Part shown: positions 27,430-36,018 of the stretch, one piece after another | Position numbering within the stretch: position 1 is the stretch's first letter | How the letters are laid out: each line of letters begins with the position of its first letter | DNA from: JACCWP01 sp963801045 | GTDB taxonomy: Bacteria; Actinomycetota; Actinomycetes; Propionibacteriales; Nocardioidaceae | Length of the DNA stretch: 64,000 nucleotides | Assembly (NCBI GenBank): GCA_963801045.1 | Contig: CAWDDC010000004.1 | Location: 1,550,001 to 1,614,000 of the forward strand | Direction: 5' to 3' | Position numbers and translations under genes: made by a program | The notes under the pieces: model-generated | Told to the model about the DNA's origin: nothing | The model's database searches: none | Seen by the model: only the letters and a program-made list of their open reading frames with translations

Positions 27430-27780
27430 TCACTCGACGTTGACCGGCCGGCTCAGCAGGGGGCCGGCCCCGAGCACCGCGTTGCCGGCCGGCACCAGTC
27501 CGCCGTACGCGTCCACGTCGGCCCCCGCACCGGTCGTCGCGCTGGTCTGCACCTGGCTGCCCAGGGCCCGCACGTCCTCACCGAGCTGGTTGGCCGGCTT
27601 GCTCACCGTGGTGTGGTAGCGGCCGAGCGCGGCCACGACGGTGGCGTGGTGCACGGTGTCCTCGGCGTCCGAGATCGCGGTCAGCAGCCCGCGACCGGCC
27701 GCGTCGGCGTCGGTGCCCAGCCCGCCGATCTGGCCGCCGCTGGAGTACAGCGGGGTCGCGTTCATGCCCCAGCCGCTCAT
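27430..27780 (-). CDS. small helical T7SS-associated protein ending in SRPVNVE
   Basis: A 116-residue soluble protein, N-terminus MSGWGMNATPLYSSGG, with a helical middle and no signal peptide or membrane segment. It resembles the small WXG100-like or Lap-type partners encoded next to T7SS toxins, though it lacks a clear W-x-G turn. Its last residues, SRPVNVE, match SRPINI at the end of the WXG100-type protein at 28233-28586, hinting at a shared signal. It lies between the WXG100 genes and the effector candidate. Confidence 0.6.
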   Translation of the reverse strand: MSGWGMNATPLYSSGGQIGGLGTDADAAGRGLLTAISDAEDTVHHATVVAALGRYHTTVSKPANQLGEDVRALGSQVQTSATTGAGADVDAYGGLVPAGNAVLGAGPLLSRPVNVE

Positions 27781-27862
27781 GCCGTCCTCCTCGAGGTCGT
27801 TGTCCCGAACACGTCTGCGTCAGGTCCGCACCGGTGGTGCGGCACCCGCCCGGTGCCGACGG

Positions 27863-28168
27863 TCAGGAGCCGGACCCCAGCACGGACTGCATCCGCGAGC
27901 CCGCACCCTGGAAGGTGTCGTTGGCGTTGACCACGCCGGTCTGCTGCTGACGGGTGTTGTTGACGTGCTCGTCGACGAGCTGGTCGACGATGTGCATCGC
28001 CGCGTTGTGCTGCTCGGAGCCGACGCCGCCGCCGAAGTTGCCGAGCGCGCGGGCGGCCTGGTCCTTGAGCGCGGACCGGTACTCCTCGATGTTGCCGGCG
28101 GCCGAGTTGAGGTCGCCGCCGGCCTGGTCGAGCATCCCGTAGTCGGCGCGAAGCTGCATGTCGGTCAT
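27863..28168 (-). CDS. WXG100-like protein without tryptophan
   Basis: A 101-residue protein with the ESAT-6/CFP-10 helix-turn-helix layout: helix about 8-42, a Gly-rich turn NFGGGVGS at 44-51 in place of WxG, and a second helix about 52-80 (NAAMHIVDQLVDEHV). There is no tryptophan at all. It probably pairs with the neighbouring WXG100-type protein as a secreted heterodimer. ATG 28168 follows GGAGAAGGACCC. Confidence 0.75.
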   Translation of the reverse strand: MTDMQLRADYGMLDQAGGDLNSAAGNIEEYRSALKDQAARALGNFGGGVGSEQHNAAMHIVDQLVDEHVNNTRQQQTGVVNANDTFQGAGSRMQSVLGSGS

Positions 28169-28232
28169 GGGTCCTTCTCCTGCCAGTGGTGGTCGTGCTG
28201 GGACGTGATGGGACAGTGCTGGGGGACGGTGC

Positions 28233-28586
28233 TCAGATGTTGATCGGACGGCTCACCGTGCTGGTGAACGACTCCGCGCTGCTGCGGGCAGCGGCCTGGC
28301 CCTGGAAGGCCTCCTCGTCGCCGACGACGGCGTGGCGCTCGGCGAGCACGGCGCGCTTGGCCTGCTCGGCGATCTGCACGGCCAGCTGGGCGTGGTTGCC
28401 GGCGGAGGTGGCGGAGATGCCCTGGAAGGTGGTGCCCGCGGCGCCCTTGAAGCCCGCCTGCACGCCCTCCATCTTCGACCAGGTGTTCTTGGCCGACGCG
28501 AGGTTCTCCTCGGCGTTGCCCTCGTACTGCTGGCCGGTCTGGGTCAGCACGCCGACCTGGTCGAGGTTCACGTAGTTGCCGCTCAT
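28233..28586 (-). CDS. WXG100-family T7SS substrate
   Basis: A 117-residue ESAT-6-like protein with two helices around the turn GFKGAAGTTF (about residues 44-53) and a Trp shortly before it (NTWSKM). ATG 28586 gives MSGNYVNLDQ and follows AAGGAGCGGAC; the open frame continues upstream but without WXG100 character. It ends in SRPINI, shared with the 27430-27780 protein. It is the first substrate gene after eccC. Confidence 0.82.
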   Translation of the reverse strand: MSGNYVNLDQVGVLTQTGQQYEGNAEENLASAKNTWSKMEGVQAGFKGAAGTTFQGISATSAGNHAQLAVQIAEQAKRAVLAERHAVVGDEEAFQGQAAARSSAESFTSTVSRPINI

Positions 28587-28721
28587 GTCCGCTCCTTGTC
28601 TCGAGGGGCCGACCTGCTTCGACCCGTCTGACGACGTGAGGAGCACGCTAGGACGCCAGGGGGTCACTGCCCCCGATCCCGCCCGGGCAGCCCCGTCCGC
28701 GGCCCGCGAGTGGCGTGGCGG

Positions 28722-31700
28722 TCAGTCGCGGAGTCGGGCGGTCTGCACCTGCGACGCACCGCCGCCGCGAGGCACGTACAGGGCCCGGCCGACCGCCAGC
28801 CGGGTCGCAGCCACGTTGGCCAGCAGCCGGCCCTCCGAGCGGTCGCCGGAGAACAGGAAGCCAGGGGTGGAGAGGTCGGTCATGCGCTGCAGCAGCGGCT
28901 CGAACAGCGCCCGGGACAGGCCTCCGGTGCGTCGCGAGACGATCAGGTGCAGGCCGAGGTCGCGGGCCTGCGGGACGAACTCGACGAACGGCGACAGCGG
29001 ATTGCCCGTGGTGGTCGCGACCAGGTCGTAGTCGTCGACCAGCACGACGACGTCGAGCCCGGTCCACCACGAGCGGGACCGCAGCTGCTCCGACGTCACG
29101 TCCGGTCCGGGGACGCGCTTGCGCAGCGAGGCGGTGATCTCCTGCGCCACCTGGCCGGTCTGCTCGTCGCTGGTGGCGTACGCCAGCAGGTACTCCGGCG
29201 GCACCACGTCGAGCAGCGTGCGCCGGTAGTCGACCACGACGAACCCGAGCTGCTCGGGGGTGCGCGACTTCATCAGCCCGGTGGCCAGCGTCGCCAGCAG
29301 GTTGGTCTTGCCGGTCTCGCCGTCGCCGAACACCAGCAGGTGCGGCGAGGAGCCGAACACGTCGACCCCGGCCGGCCCCAGGTTGAGCTCGGACAGCCCG
29401 ACCGGTACGAGGTCGCTGCCGGGCTCGACCTCGGGCAGCTCGTCGTAGCCGAGCCGGGTCGGCAGCACCTGCACCTTGGCGACGCCACTCGGCCAGCGCT
29501 CGTTGACCAGGGCGACCGCGTGCTGCATCCCGGTGCTCAGGTCGTCGGCGTCGGGCACTCCGTCGACGCGTGGCAGGGCGGTGTGGAAGGGCAGCTCGCC
29601 GGCGACGTCGGTGAGCCCTCGGCCGGGCGCGTCCTTGGGGATCTTGTCCATCATCTTCCGGTCGAAGCTGGAGTCGAACGAGTCGTTGAGCCGCAGCTCC
29701 AGCCGCCCGCCGAAGGCCGGCTGCATCCGCATCCGCACCTGCATGGTCTGCGTCACCGACAGCACCACGTGCACGCCGAAGCCCAGCCCCCGCGCCGCGA
29801 TGTCGCCGACCACCATCTCCAGGGCGTCGTACTCCTCCCGGAAGGTGTGCCACCCGTCGATCACGAGGAACACGTCGCCGGGCACGTCGGCCGGGATGCT
29901 CCCGTCGGCCCGGGAGCGACGGAAGTCGCGCACGGAGGCGATCCCATGCTGCTTGAACAGCTCCTCACGCCCGTTGAGGACGGTGAGCACGTCGTTGATG
30001 GTGCGCTGGATCCGCTCCGGCTCGATCCGGGTCGCGACCGCGGCGACGTGCGGGAGGTCCTCGAGCCCGCGCAGCAGGCCGCCTCCGTAGTCGAGGCAGT
30101 AGAACGCGACGTCGCCGGGCGCGTACCGCAGCGACATCGACAACATGGCCGTGGCGAGCAGCGAGCTCTTGCCCGACGACGGTGACCCGGCCACCACCAG
30201 GTTGCCGCCGCCGCCCGTGAAGTCCCACTCCAGCGGGAACTGCCGCTGCTTGCCCGCGTCGTCGACGGTGCCCACAACCGCGGTGACGCTGCCTGGCGCG
30301 CCGCGGTCGTCGGGTCCGACCAGCTGGTCGAGCGTCAGCACCGGCGGCAGCGGGTCGAGCCAGACCGGACGGGCCCGGTCGGCCCCGCTGGCGACCAGCC
30401 GGTCGCACAGCACGTCGAGCACCGACCGCTCGCCGCGTCCCGCGGGTGCGTCGGCACCGTCGGGCTCACCGGCGGTCGGCAGCGCCTGGGTGGCGGCGAT
30501 CCACGCGCCCAGGCCGTTGACGGCGGCGTAGGGCACCACCGGCACCGTCGCCTTGGGTCCCTGGGTCGGCGGCCGGTAGGGCCCGGACACCAGCGCGGCC
30601 TTGAACCGCTCGAACACGGTGGTGTCGACCTTGAGGTAGCCGGAGCCCGGTTCGGGCGGCAGGTGGTAGGCGTCCGGCACCCCGATGACGTCGCGGCTCT
30701 CGCCCTCGGAGAAGGTGCGCAGGCTGATCCGGTAGGACAGGTGCGACTCCAGCCCGCGGATCTTGCCGATCTCGAGCTTCTGCGAGGCCAGCAGCAGGTG
30801 CACGCCGATGGATCGGCCGATCCGGCCGATCGCCACGAACAGCTCCGCGAAGTCGGGCTTGGCCGTGAGCAGCTCGGAGAACTCGTCCACGATCACCAGC
30901 AGGTGCGGCAGCGGGTCCAGGTCGTCGCCGGCGTCGACGCGGTCCTGGTAGGCGGTGACGTTGGGCAGGTTTCCGGCGGCCTTGAGCATCTCCTGGCGGC
31001 GCTGCATCTCGCCGAACAGCGCGTCCCGCATCCGGTCGACCAGCGTCAGGTCGTCCTGCAGGTTGGTGATGACTCCGGCCAGGTGCGGGATGTGCTCCAT
31101 CGCGGCGAACGTCGCGCCGCCCTTGAAGTCGACCAGCATCAGCGCCAGCTGGTCGGGGCCGTGCCCGATGACCAGCGAGCTGACCAGGGTGCGCAGCATC
31201 TCGGACTTGCCGGAGCCGGTGGCACCGACCACCAGGCCGTGCGGTCCCATCCCGCCGTGCGCCGACTCCTTGAGGTCGAGCCAGACCGGTCGCCCGTTCG
31301 CCCCGACGCCGATCGGCACCCGCAGCAGCTCCCGCTGCGGGCGGCGGCGCCAGGTCAGCCACGGGTCGAGCGCGTCGACGTCGTCGACGCCGAGCATCTC
31401 CGGCAGCCCGACCGTCTCGTTGAGGGTGCCGATGTCGTCGTCGATGCTCACCTGCAGCGGTGCGAGCTGACGGGCCACCGACACGGGCAGCCCGGACGGC
31501 ACCGGGTCGACCACCAGCGGCAGCGGCCGGGACGCCAGCACCGCACTGTCGGGGCCGACCTCGATGCGGTCGTCGACGACCTCGGGCTCCTCCCGCCGGT
31601 GCGTCAGCAGGGTCACGACGTGCACGCCGAGCTCGGCCAGCGGGACCGCCGGGTCGGGCGACTCCAGGTGCGGGCGCCCGGTGAGCTCCTCGCCGTCGAT

Positions 31701-32666
31701 GACGACCAGCAGGTGCGAGTCGGGCGCGGCCGACTGCCCGCGGCCCCGTTGGTGCCGGTCCAGCCGGCGCTCCAGCTCGGCGTCGACCAGGTCGTGCAAG
31801 GCGCCGACGGAACCGGCCACCAGCCGGGCGGGGACGTCGCCGTCCATCGCGTCCGGGTGCTGCACGTGCGGCAGCCACTTGACCCAGTCCCACTCGGCCG
31901 CGCGGCGCTCGGAGCGCACCACCGCCAGCCGCAGGTCGGACGGGCTGTGCAGAGCCGCCGCCTGCAGCACGAGCGCCGTGGCCAGGTGGCGCGTCCGCTC
32001 GTACGGGCCGAGCAGGCTGAGCGTGCCGACGTCGCGCAGCGCCACGGTGACCGGCTGCTCGTGCAGCACCGCGTAGCGCGCCTGCAGCTCCTGTGCGGCG
32101 TGCAGGCACACCGGGTCGAGCTGGTTGAGGGGCCCGGTGTCGACGGTCAGCTCCAGTGGCGAGGTGAGCGGCTGGTCGCCGGTGCCGCACCGCAGCACCA
32201 GGAAGTCGGGGTCGCCGGGACGACGTTCCCAGCGGCGGGCGTTGCTGCGCACCACGTCGATCAGCTGGGGGAGCGAGGGGTGCCGCCACGCGGAGTTGTC
32301 CCGCTGGCTGCTGATCAGGTCGCGCACCGTACGCCGCATCTGCTCGACGTAGTCGAGGTAGCGCTCGCGGGCCTCGCGCATCTGGCGCTTGGGGCCGGTG
32401 CGCTGGCTGATGATCATGATCAGGCCGACGGCGACTGCGCCGACCACGAACAGCCCGCTGGTGAACACCACCAGCTTGTTGCCGGGGTTGCTCAGGGCCA
32501 CGGTCAGCGACCCCGCGCCGGCCATCACCGGCATCAGGATCATGCCGGCGCCCATGGCCGCCGGCGGCGACTGGGTCTGCCCGGGCGGCTCGGCGAGGCT
32601 GAGGTCGGCCTCGGGGACGACGGGTGGCCGGATCCGCGCCGGCCGCCGCACCAGCGTCGTCGTCAC
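28722..32666 (-). CDS. eccC: type VII secretion ATPase EccC, fused EccCab form
   Basis: A 1314-residue membrane ATPase, the motor of T7SS. Two TM segments lie at about residues 38-86. Three FtsK/SpoIIIE ATPase domains follow, with Walker A GATGSGKSE (about 480), GSPSSGKSS (about 825) and GDGETGKTN (about 1113), and Walker B-type LMLVDFKGG, FYCLDYGGG and FVVVDYRRT. All three P-loops retain Lys and Ser/Thr. I take GTG 32666, preceded by GAGAGGGG. It is divergent from eccD and first in the substrate operon. Confidence 0.94.
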   Translation of the reverse strand: MTTTLVRRPARIRPPVVPEADLSLAEPPGQTQSPPAAMGAGMILMPVMAGAGSLTVALSNPGNKLVVFTSGLFVVGAVAVGLIMIISQRTGPKRQMREARERYLDYVEQMRRTVRDLISSQRDNSAWRHPSLPQLIDVVRSNARRWERRPGDPDFLVLRCGTGDQPLTSPLELTVDTGPLNQLDPVCLHAAQELQARYAVLHEQPVTVALRDVGTLSLLGPYERTRHLATALVLQAAALHSPSDLRLAVVRSERRAAEWDWVKWLPHVQHPDAMDGDVPARLVAGSVGALHDLVDAELERRLDRHQRGRGQSAAPDSHLLVVIDGEELTGRPHLESPDPAVPLAELGVHVVTLLTHRREEPEVVDDRIEVGPDSAVLASRPLPLVVDPVPSGLPVSVARQLAPLQVSIDDDIGTLNETVGLPEMLGVDDVDALDPWLTWRRRPQRELLRVPIGVGANGRPVWLDLKESAHGGMGPHGLVVGATGSGKSEMLRTLVSSLVIGHGPDQLALMLVDFKGGATFAAMEHIPHLAGVITNLQDDLTLVDRMRDALFGEMQRRQEMLKAAGNLPNVTAYQDRVDAGDDLDPLPHLLVIVDEFSELLTAKPDFAELFVAIGRIGRSIGVHLLLASQKLEIGKIRGLESHLSYRISLRTFSEGESRDVIGVPDAYHLPPEPGSGYLKVDTTVFERFKAALVSGPYRPPTQGPKATVPVVPYAAVNGLGAWIAATQALPTAGEPDGADAPAGRGERSVLDVLCDRLVASGADRARPVWLDPLPPVLTLDQLVGPDDRGAPGSVTAVVGTVDDAGKQRQFPLEWDFTGGGGNLVVAGSPSSGKSSLLATAMLSMSLRYAPGDVAFYCLDYGGGLLRGLEDLPHVAAVATRIEPERIQRTINDVLTVLNGREELFKQHGIASVRDFRRSRADGSIPADVPGDVFLVIDGWHTFREEYDALEMVVGDIAARGLGFGVHVVLSVTQTMQVRMRMQPAFGGRLELRLNDSFDSSFDRKMMDKIPKDAPGRGLTDVAGELPFHTALPRVDGVPDADDLSTGMQHAVALVNERWPSGVAKVQVLPTRLGYDELPEVEPGSDLVPVGLSELNLGPAGVDVFGSSPHLLVFGDGETGKTNLLATLATGLMKSRTPEQLGFVVVDYRRTLLDVVPPEYLLAYATSDEQTGQVAQEITASLRKRVPGPDVTSEQLRSRSWWTGLDVVVLVDDYDLVATTTGNPLSPFVEFVPQARDLGLHLIVSRRTGGLSRALFEPLLQRMTDLSTPGFLFSGDRSEGRLLANVAATRLAVGRALYVPRGGGASQVQTARLRD

Positions 32667-32729
32667 CGCCCACCCCTCTCGCACGCAGCGGGCCGACGAT
32701 CGCCGGCCCGGATCCCGCGGCGCCAACGA

Positions 32730-32735
32730 TATGCT
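32730..32735 (+). promoter_or_regulatory. putative -10 element in the eccC/eccD divergent region
   Basis: TATGCT lies about 67 bp before the eccD GTG in the 135-bp gap. A 7-bp inverted repeat, CGGGCCG/CGGCCCG (32689-32695, 32704-32710), lies just upstream and could be a regulator site or a hairpin in the eccC leader. No -35 is evident. Confidence 0.3.
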
Positions 32736-32801
32736 CGCGCGCGGTCCGGCACCACGAGCGCCGGTGCGCTGCACCGCACCAGGGGGAAGAGAGGACCACG
32801 A

Positions 32802-34178
32802 GTGCTCAGCGCCTACAGCCGCGTGACGGTGGTGGGGGACGGCCGCGCGGTCGATCTCGCGCTGCCGACCGGCCTGCCGCTGGCCGACGTGGTCCCCCAG
32901 GTGCTCCGGTTCTGCGCCCCGGCCGACGGCATCGAGCGACCCGAGGCGTGGAGCCTCGCCCGGCTCGGCGGCCCGGTGCTGGCGCTCGGGTCGAGCCTGG
33001 CCGAGTCGGGCGTCGTCGACGGCGACGTGCTCGAGCTGCGGCCGACTGGCTCCGACGTACGCCCGGCGGTGGTCGAGGACGTGCGGGACGCCGTCGAGGA
33101 CAGTGTCGATGCGGTCGGCGGCTCGTGGTCGTCGGCCACCAGCCTGACCTTCGCGCTGGTGGGCGGGGCCGGTCTGCTGCTGCTCCTCGCCGTGCTGGAG
33201 GTGCTGCCGCTCGGGCTGCTCGGCGACCCGGCGATCGCCGAGGCGATGCGGCCCGGCGAGGCGTGGCAGCGGCTCGGCTCCGGGGTGCTGGCCCTCGCGG
33301 TGGCCCTGGGCACCACCGCCGTCGCGGCGCGTACCTCGGCACCGTGGGTCGGCCAGTCCTGTGCGACGGTCGCCCTGGTCTGGGGACTGCTGGCGGGGGC
33401 GGCCCTCGGCGACGTGCTCGGCCTCGGGGACGAGCGGCTGGCGACCGCCGCCGGCGGGCTCGCGCTGGCAGCGGTCCTCGCCCGTGCGGTCCACCCGGCC
33501 GTGACGGCGCACGTCGCGGCCGCCGCCACCCTCGCGATACCCGCGCTGGCGGTCACGATCGTGCGGGAGCTGGACGTCTCCGCACTGCAGGTGGTGCGCG
33601 CGGCGCCCGCGCTGGCCCTGCTCGGGGTCGGGGTGCTGCCGCGCGTCTCCCTGTCGGTGGGCGGACTGGCCAGTGCCGACTACCGGGTACGCGCCGCCGG
33701 ACGGCTCTCCGGCACCGCGCTGCAGGCCCGCTACCGGGAGAGCAACGGCCTGCTGGTCGGCGGACTGCTGGCAGCGGCGGTCATCGTGCTGGTGTGCGGG
33801 AGCACGCTCGCGGTGACCCGGCCGACGGTGTGGGACCCGTGGCTGGCGACCTCGCTCGGCCTCGTCGCGGTGCTGCGCTCGCGGGTGTTCTCGCGGATCG
33901 TGCACGTCGTCCCGCTGCGGGTGGCCGGGTCGCTCGTGCTGCTGATGGTCGGGGTGAGCGAGGGCGCCCGGCTGGACGCGCTGGAGCCGTGGGTGGCCGC
34001 GCTGGTGCCCGTGGTGGTGCTGGCGGTCGTCGCGCTCAGCATGGTCCGGCTCTCGGACGTCCCTCGGGCCCGGCTCAAGCGGGTGCTGGACTGGACGGAG
34101 TTCGTCCTGGTCGTGGTGATGGTCGTGATGACGGCCGGCGCGATGGGTGTGTTCGGCTGGGTCCGGTCGATGTTCTGA
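32802..34178 (+). CDS. eccD: type VII secretion membrane channel protein EccD
   Basis: A 458-residue protein: an N-terminal ubiquitin-like (YukD-type) domain at about residues 1-85 (LSAYSRVTVVGDGRAVDLALP) followed by about eleven TM segments, ending in VFGWVRSMF. GTG 32802 follows AGAGGA. EccD forms the transmembrane vestibule with EccC in ESX systems. It is the first gene of the plus-strand operon that includes the EspI-like ATPase. Confidence 0.9.
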   Translation: MLSAYSRVTVVGDGRAVDLALPTGLPLADVVPQVLRFCAPADGIERPEAWSLARLGGPVLALGSSLAESGVVDGDVLELRPTGSDVRPAVVEDVRDAVEDSVDAVGGSWSSATSLTFALVGGAGLLLLLAVLEVLPLGLLGDPAIAEAMRPGEAWQRLGSGVLALAVALGTTAVAARTSAPWVGQSCATVALVWGLLAGAALGDVLGLGDERLATAAGGLALAAVLARAVHPAVTAHVAAAATLAIPALAVTIVRELDVSALQVVRAAPALALLGVGVLPRVSLSVGGLASADYRVRAAGRLSGTALQARYRESNGLLVGGLLAAAVIVLVCGSTLAVTRPTVWDPWLATSLGLVAVLRSRVFSRIVHVVPLRVAGSLVLLMVGVSEGARLDALEPWVAALVPVVVLAVVALSMVRLSDVPRARLKRVLDWTEFVLVVVMVVMTAGAMGVFGWVRSMF

Positions 34179-34195
34179 TGATGGTGAGGTGAGTC

Positions 34196-35521
34196 GTGGC
34201 GGACGACGACGAGGCCACCACGCCCGAGGAGCGGGCCGCCCGCCAGCGCGCGTCGGCGCAGGACGCCGCCGCCGACCTGGTGCGGATGGGCATCGACCCT
34301 CGCTCGCTCGGGCTCGAACCGCCGTCGGCACCGACCGACCCTCCCGTCGAGGCACCCGACCCCGACCTCGCCCCGCCCGCCCTCGGGTCCGAGCGATCCG
34401 CGCCCGACCCGCCCGTCGCCGGGAGCGAGGGCTCCGACCGGCCCGGCGGTGGCCAGCACGCGCGCGTCGTCGCGCTCCGTCCCGATCGGGGTGCCGGGTC
34501 CGGCAGTCCTCCGACCGGCGGCCATCCCTCGGGTACGGGTACCGGTACGCCGGACCCGCGCATGGCGGTTCCGGTCCCGGGGCGTCCGACCGGTGCCGCG
34601 GCGCCCGCTCCCGCCCGGCCGGTCCCGGCCGCCGGGCCGCTGGAGCAGCTGCTGGCGCGGACGCTGCTGGCGCGTCCGGTCCCGGCCGCGTCGGGACGGA
34701 TGCTGCGGTCGGTCGCTCGCGGACTGGTCACCCCCGACGCCGCCGGAGCGGCCGGCGAGGAGCGCGAGCTGGTCGCCGCTGCCCGGAGCCGCCAGTTCGC
34801 GCCGCGGGTGGTGGCCTTCGTCGCCGGGAAGGGCGGAGTCGGCACGACCACGGCGGCCCTCGGTGCGGGGGCGGCGCTCGCGGCGCTGCGCGACGACCGG
34901 GCCGCGGTCGTCGACATGCGCTCGGGCACCCCGTCGCTGGGAATCGCGCTGGCAGGGCAGCCGGCGCCGTCGGCGCGCAGCGTGGCCCGGGACGAGCGGT
35001 CGGAGCCGCTCGCGCTGCCGGGCGGCCTGCGCCTCGTCGACGGCACCGGGTGGAGCGGCGCACTGCGGCGTACCGACGTGGCACCGCTGCTCGACCACCT
35101 GTCGGCGAGCCACGCGTTCAGCCTGCTCGACGTCGGCAACGACCCCGGCGACGCGGCCGAGGTGGCGCTCGCGCGCGCCGACCAGGTCGTGATCGTCACC
35201 GAGGCCGGCCGGTCCGGGCTGGCTGCGGCCCGCGCGGCGGCCGAGCGAATCACCGACATCGACCCGTTCGCGGTCGACCTCGCGGTCTACGTGGTCGCCT
35301 GCACCCGCGACGAGCCCTACCGCGAGGTGCTCCGCCGCGCCCAGCAGCAGCTCTCCGTCGCACCCGCCCGGCTGGTGGTGGTCCCGCCCGACCCGCACCT
35401 CGCGGCCGGGGAGGCCTTCGACGCCGCCGCGCTCCGCCCGGCGACCCGCGAGGCACTGCTGCAGGTCGCGGCGTCCCTCGCGCTCGGTGAGCGCACGGCC
35501 GCGCGGAGGGGCCAGCGGTGA
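34196..35521 (+). CDS. EspI-like ParA/MinD-family ATPase of the T7SS
   Basis: A 441-residue protein. The N-terminal ~180 residues are acidic, Pro/Gly/Ala-rich and disordered in appearance. The C-terminal ATPase has the deviant Walker A KGGVGTTT (lacking the usual second Lys/Thr of KGGVGKT), DMRSGTPSLG and LLDVGNDPGD. This layout matches EspI-type proteins of ESX loci, which modulate secretion in response to ATP. It overlaps the next gene by 4 bp. Confidence 0.8.
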   Translation: MADDDEATTPEERAARQRASAQDAAADLVRMGIDPRSLGLEPPSAPTDPPVEAPDPDLAPPALGSERSAPDPPVAGSEGSDRPGGGQHARVVALRPDRGAGSGSPPTGGHPSGTGTGTPDPRMAVPVPGRPTGAAAPAPARPVPAAGPLEQLLARTLLARPVPAASGRMLRSVARGLVTPDAAGAAGEERELVAAARSRQFAPRVVAFVAGKGGVGTTTAALGAGAALAALRDDRAAVVDMRSGTPSLGIALAGQPAPSARSVARDERSEPLALPGGLRLVDGTGWSGALRRTDVAPLLDHLSASHAFSLLDVGNDPGDAAEVALARADQVVIVTEAGRSGLAAARAAAERITDIDPFAVDLAVYVVACTRDEPYREVLRRAQQQLSVAPARLVVVPPDPHLAAGEAFDAAALRPATREALLQVAASLALGERTAARRGQR

Positions 35522-35889
35522 CCGAGCCCGGACCCGACCAGGCCACCAGGCCCGAGGGCCAGCGCCCGCCGGTGCCCCGCTTCGCCGTGCCCAACGCCGA
35601 GCGGTACGTGCTCGAGGCCGACGCACTGCGTCGCCGGCAGCTGCGTTCGGCGCTGCTGCACGGCTCCCGGCGCACCTGGCGCGAGCACCGCAGGATCTGG
35701 CCCGCGGTCGTCGTCGGTGTCCTCGTCGTGGCGCTGATCGCGCTGGCGATGTCGATGACGAACGCGTTCCGGGAGGACCAGCAGGACGCCGAGGACGAGC
35801 AGAGCGGCCGGCTGGTCCACCTGCAGGTCGACCTGCAGGTCAACCTTCGGGTCAACCCTGTGGCCGGACATTCGTCACCAGTCGCCTGA
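35518..35889 (+). CDS. small single-TM T7SS-locus protein with C-terminal repeats
   Basis: A 123-residue protein: an Arg-rich cytosolic part (residues 37-60), one TM helix at about 61-80 (WPAVVVGVLVVALIALAMSM), then an acidic stretch and a short repeat HLQVDLQVNLRVN (about 101-113). The layout recalls the N-terminal cytosol-TM part of EccB, but it is far too short to be EccB and I cannot assign it. It overlaps the EspI-like gene (GTGA). The DNA for the repeat contains the palindrome GACCTGCAGGTC. Confidence 0.65.
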   Translation: MTEPGPDQATRPEGQRPPVPRFAVPNAERYVLEADALRRRQLRSALLHGSRRTWREHRRIWPAVVVGVLVVALIALAMSMTNAFREDQQDAEDEQSGRLVHLQVDLQVNLRVNPVAGHSSPVA

Positions 35890-35918
35890 TACCGTCCTCG
35901 GGGAGCTTCCGGCGGGCG

Positions 35919-35948
35919 CGATCGACTGATCCTGCGTAGTCTCGATCG
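35919..35948 (+). promoter_or_regulatory. inverted repeat around a putative Tad-operon promoter
   Basis: CGATCGA (35919-35925) and TCGATCG (35942-35948) flank and overlap a TAGTCT -10-like element at 35937-35942. This is the only gap (129 bp) between the T7SS genes and the Tad operon. A repressor site over the promoter is possible; the repeat could also be chance. Confidence 0.3.
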
Positions 35949-36018
35949 TCTGCGTGCGCAGGGGGATCAGGCTGCCCGCACGTCGACGACACCATCTGGG
36001 CACGGGAGGCACAGCGCC

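Noticed and set aside
28722..34355. A possible EccC extended upstream by over 500 codons
   Set aside because: The extension runs antisense to eccD and has no EccC features; GTG 32666 has a ribosome-binding site and gives the normal length.
35800..35860. The CTGCAGGTCGAC-type repeats at the end of the 123-aa gene as a terminator
   Set aside because: They lie within coding sequence, are not followed by a T-tract, and read as an amino-acid repeat.
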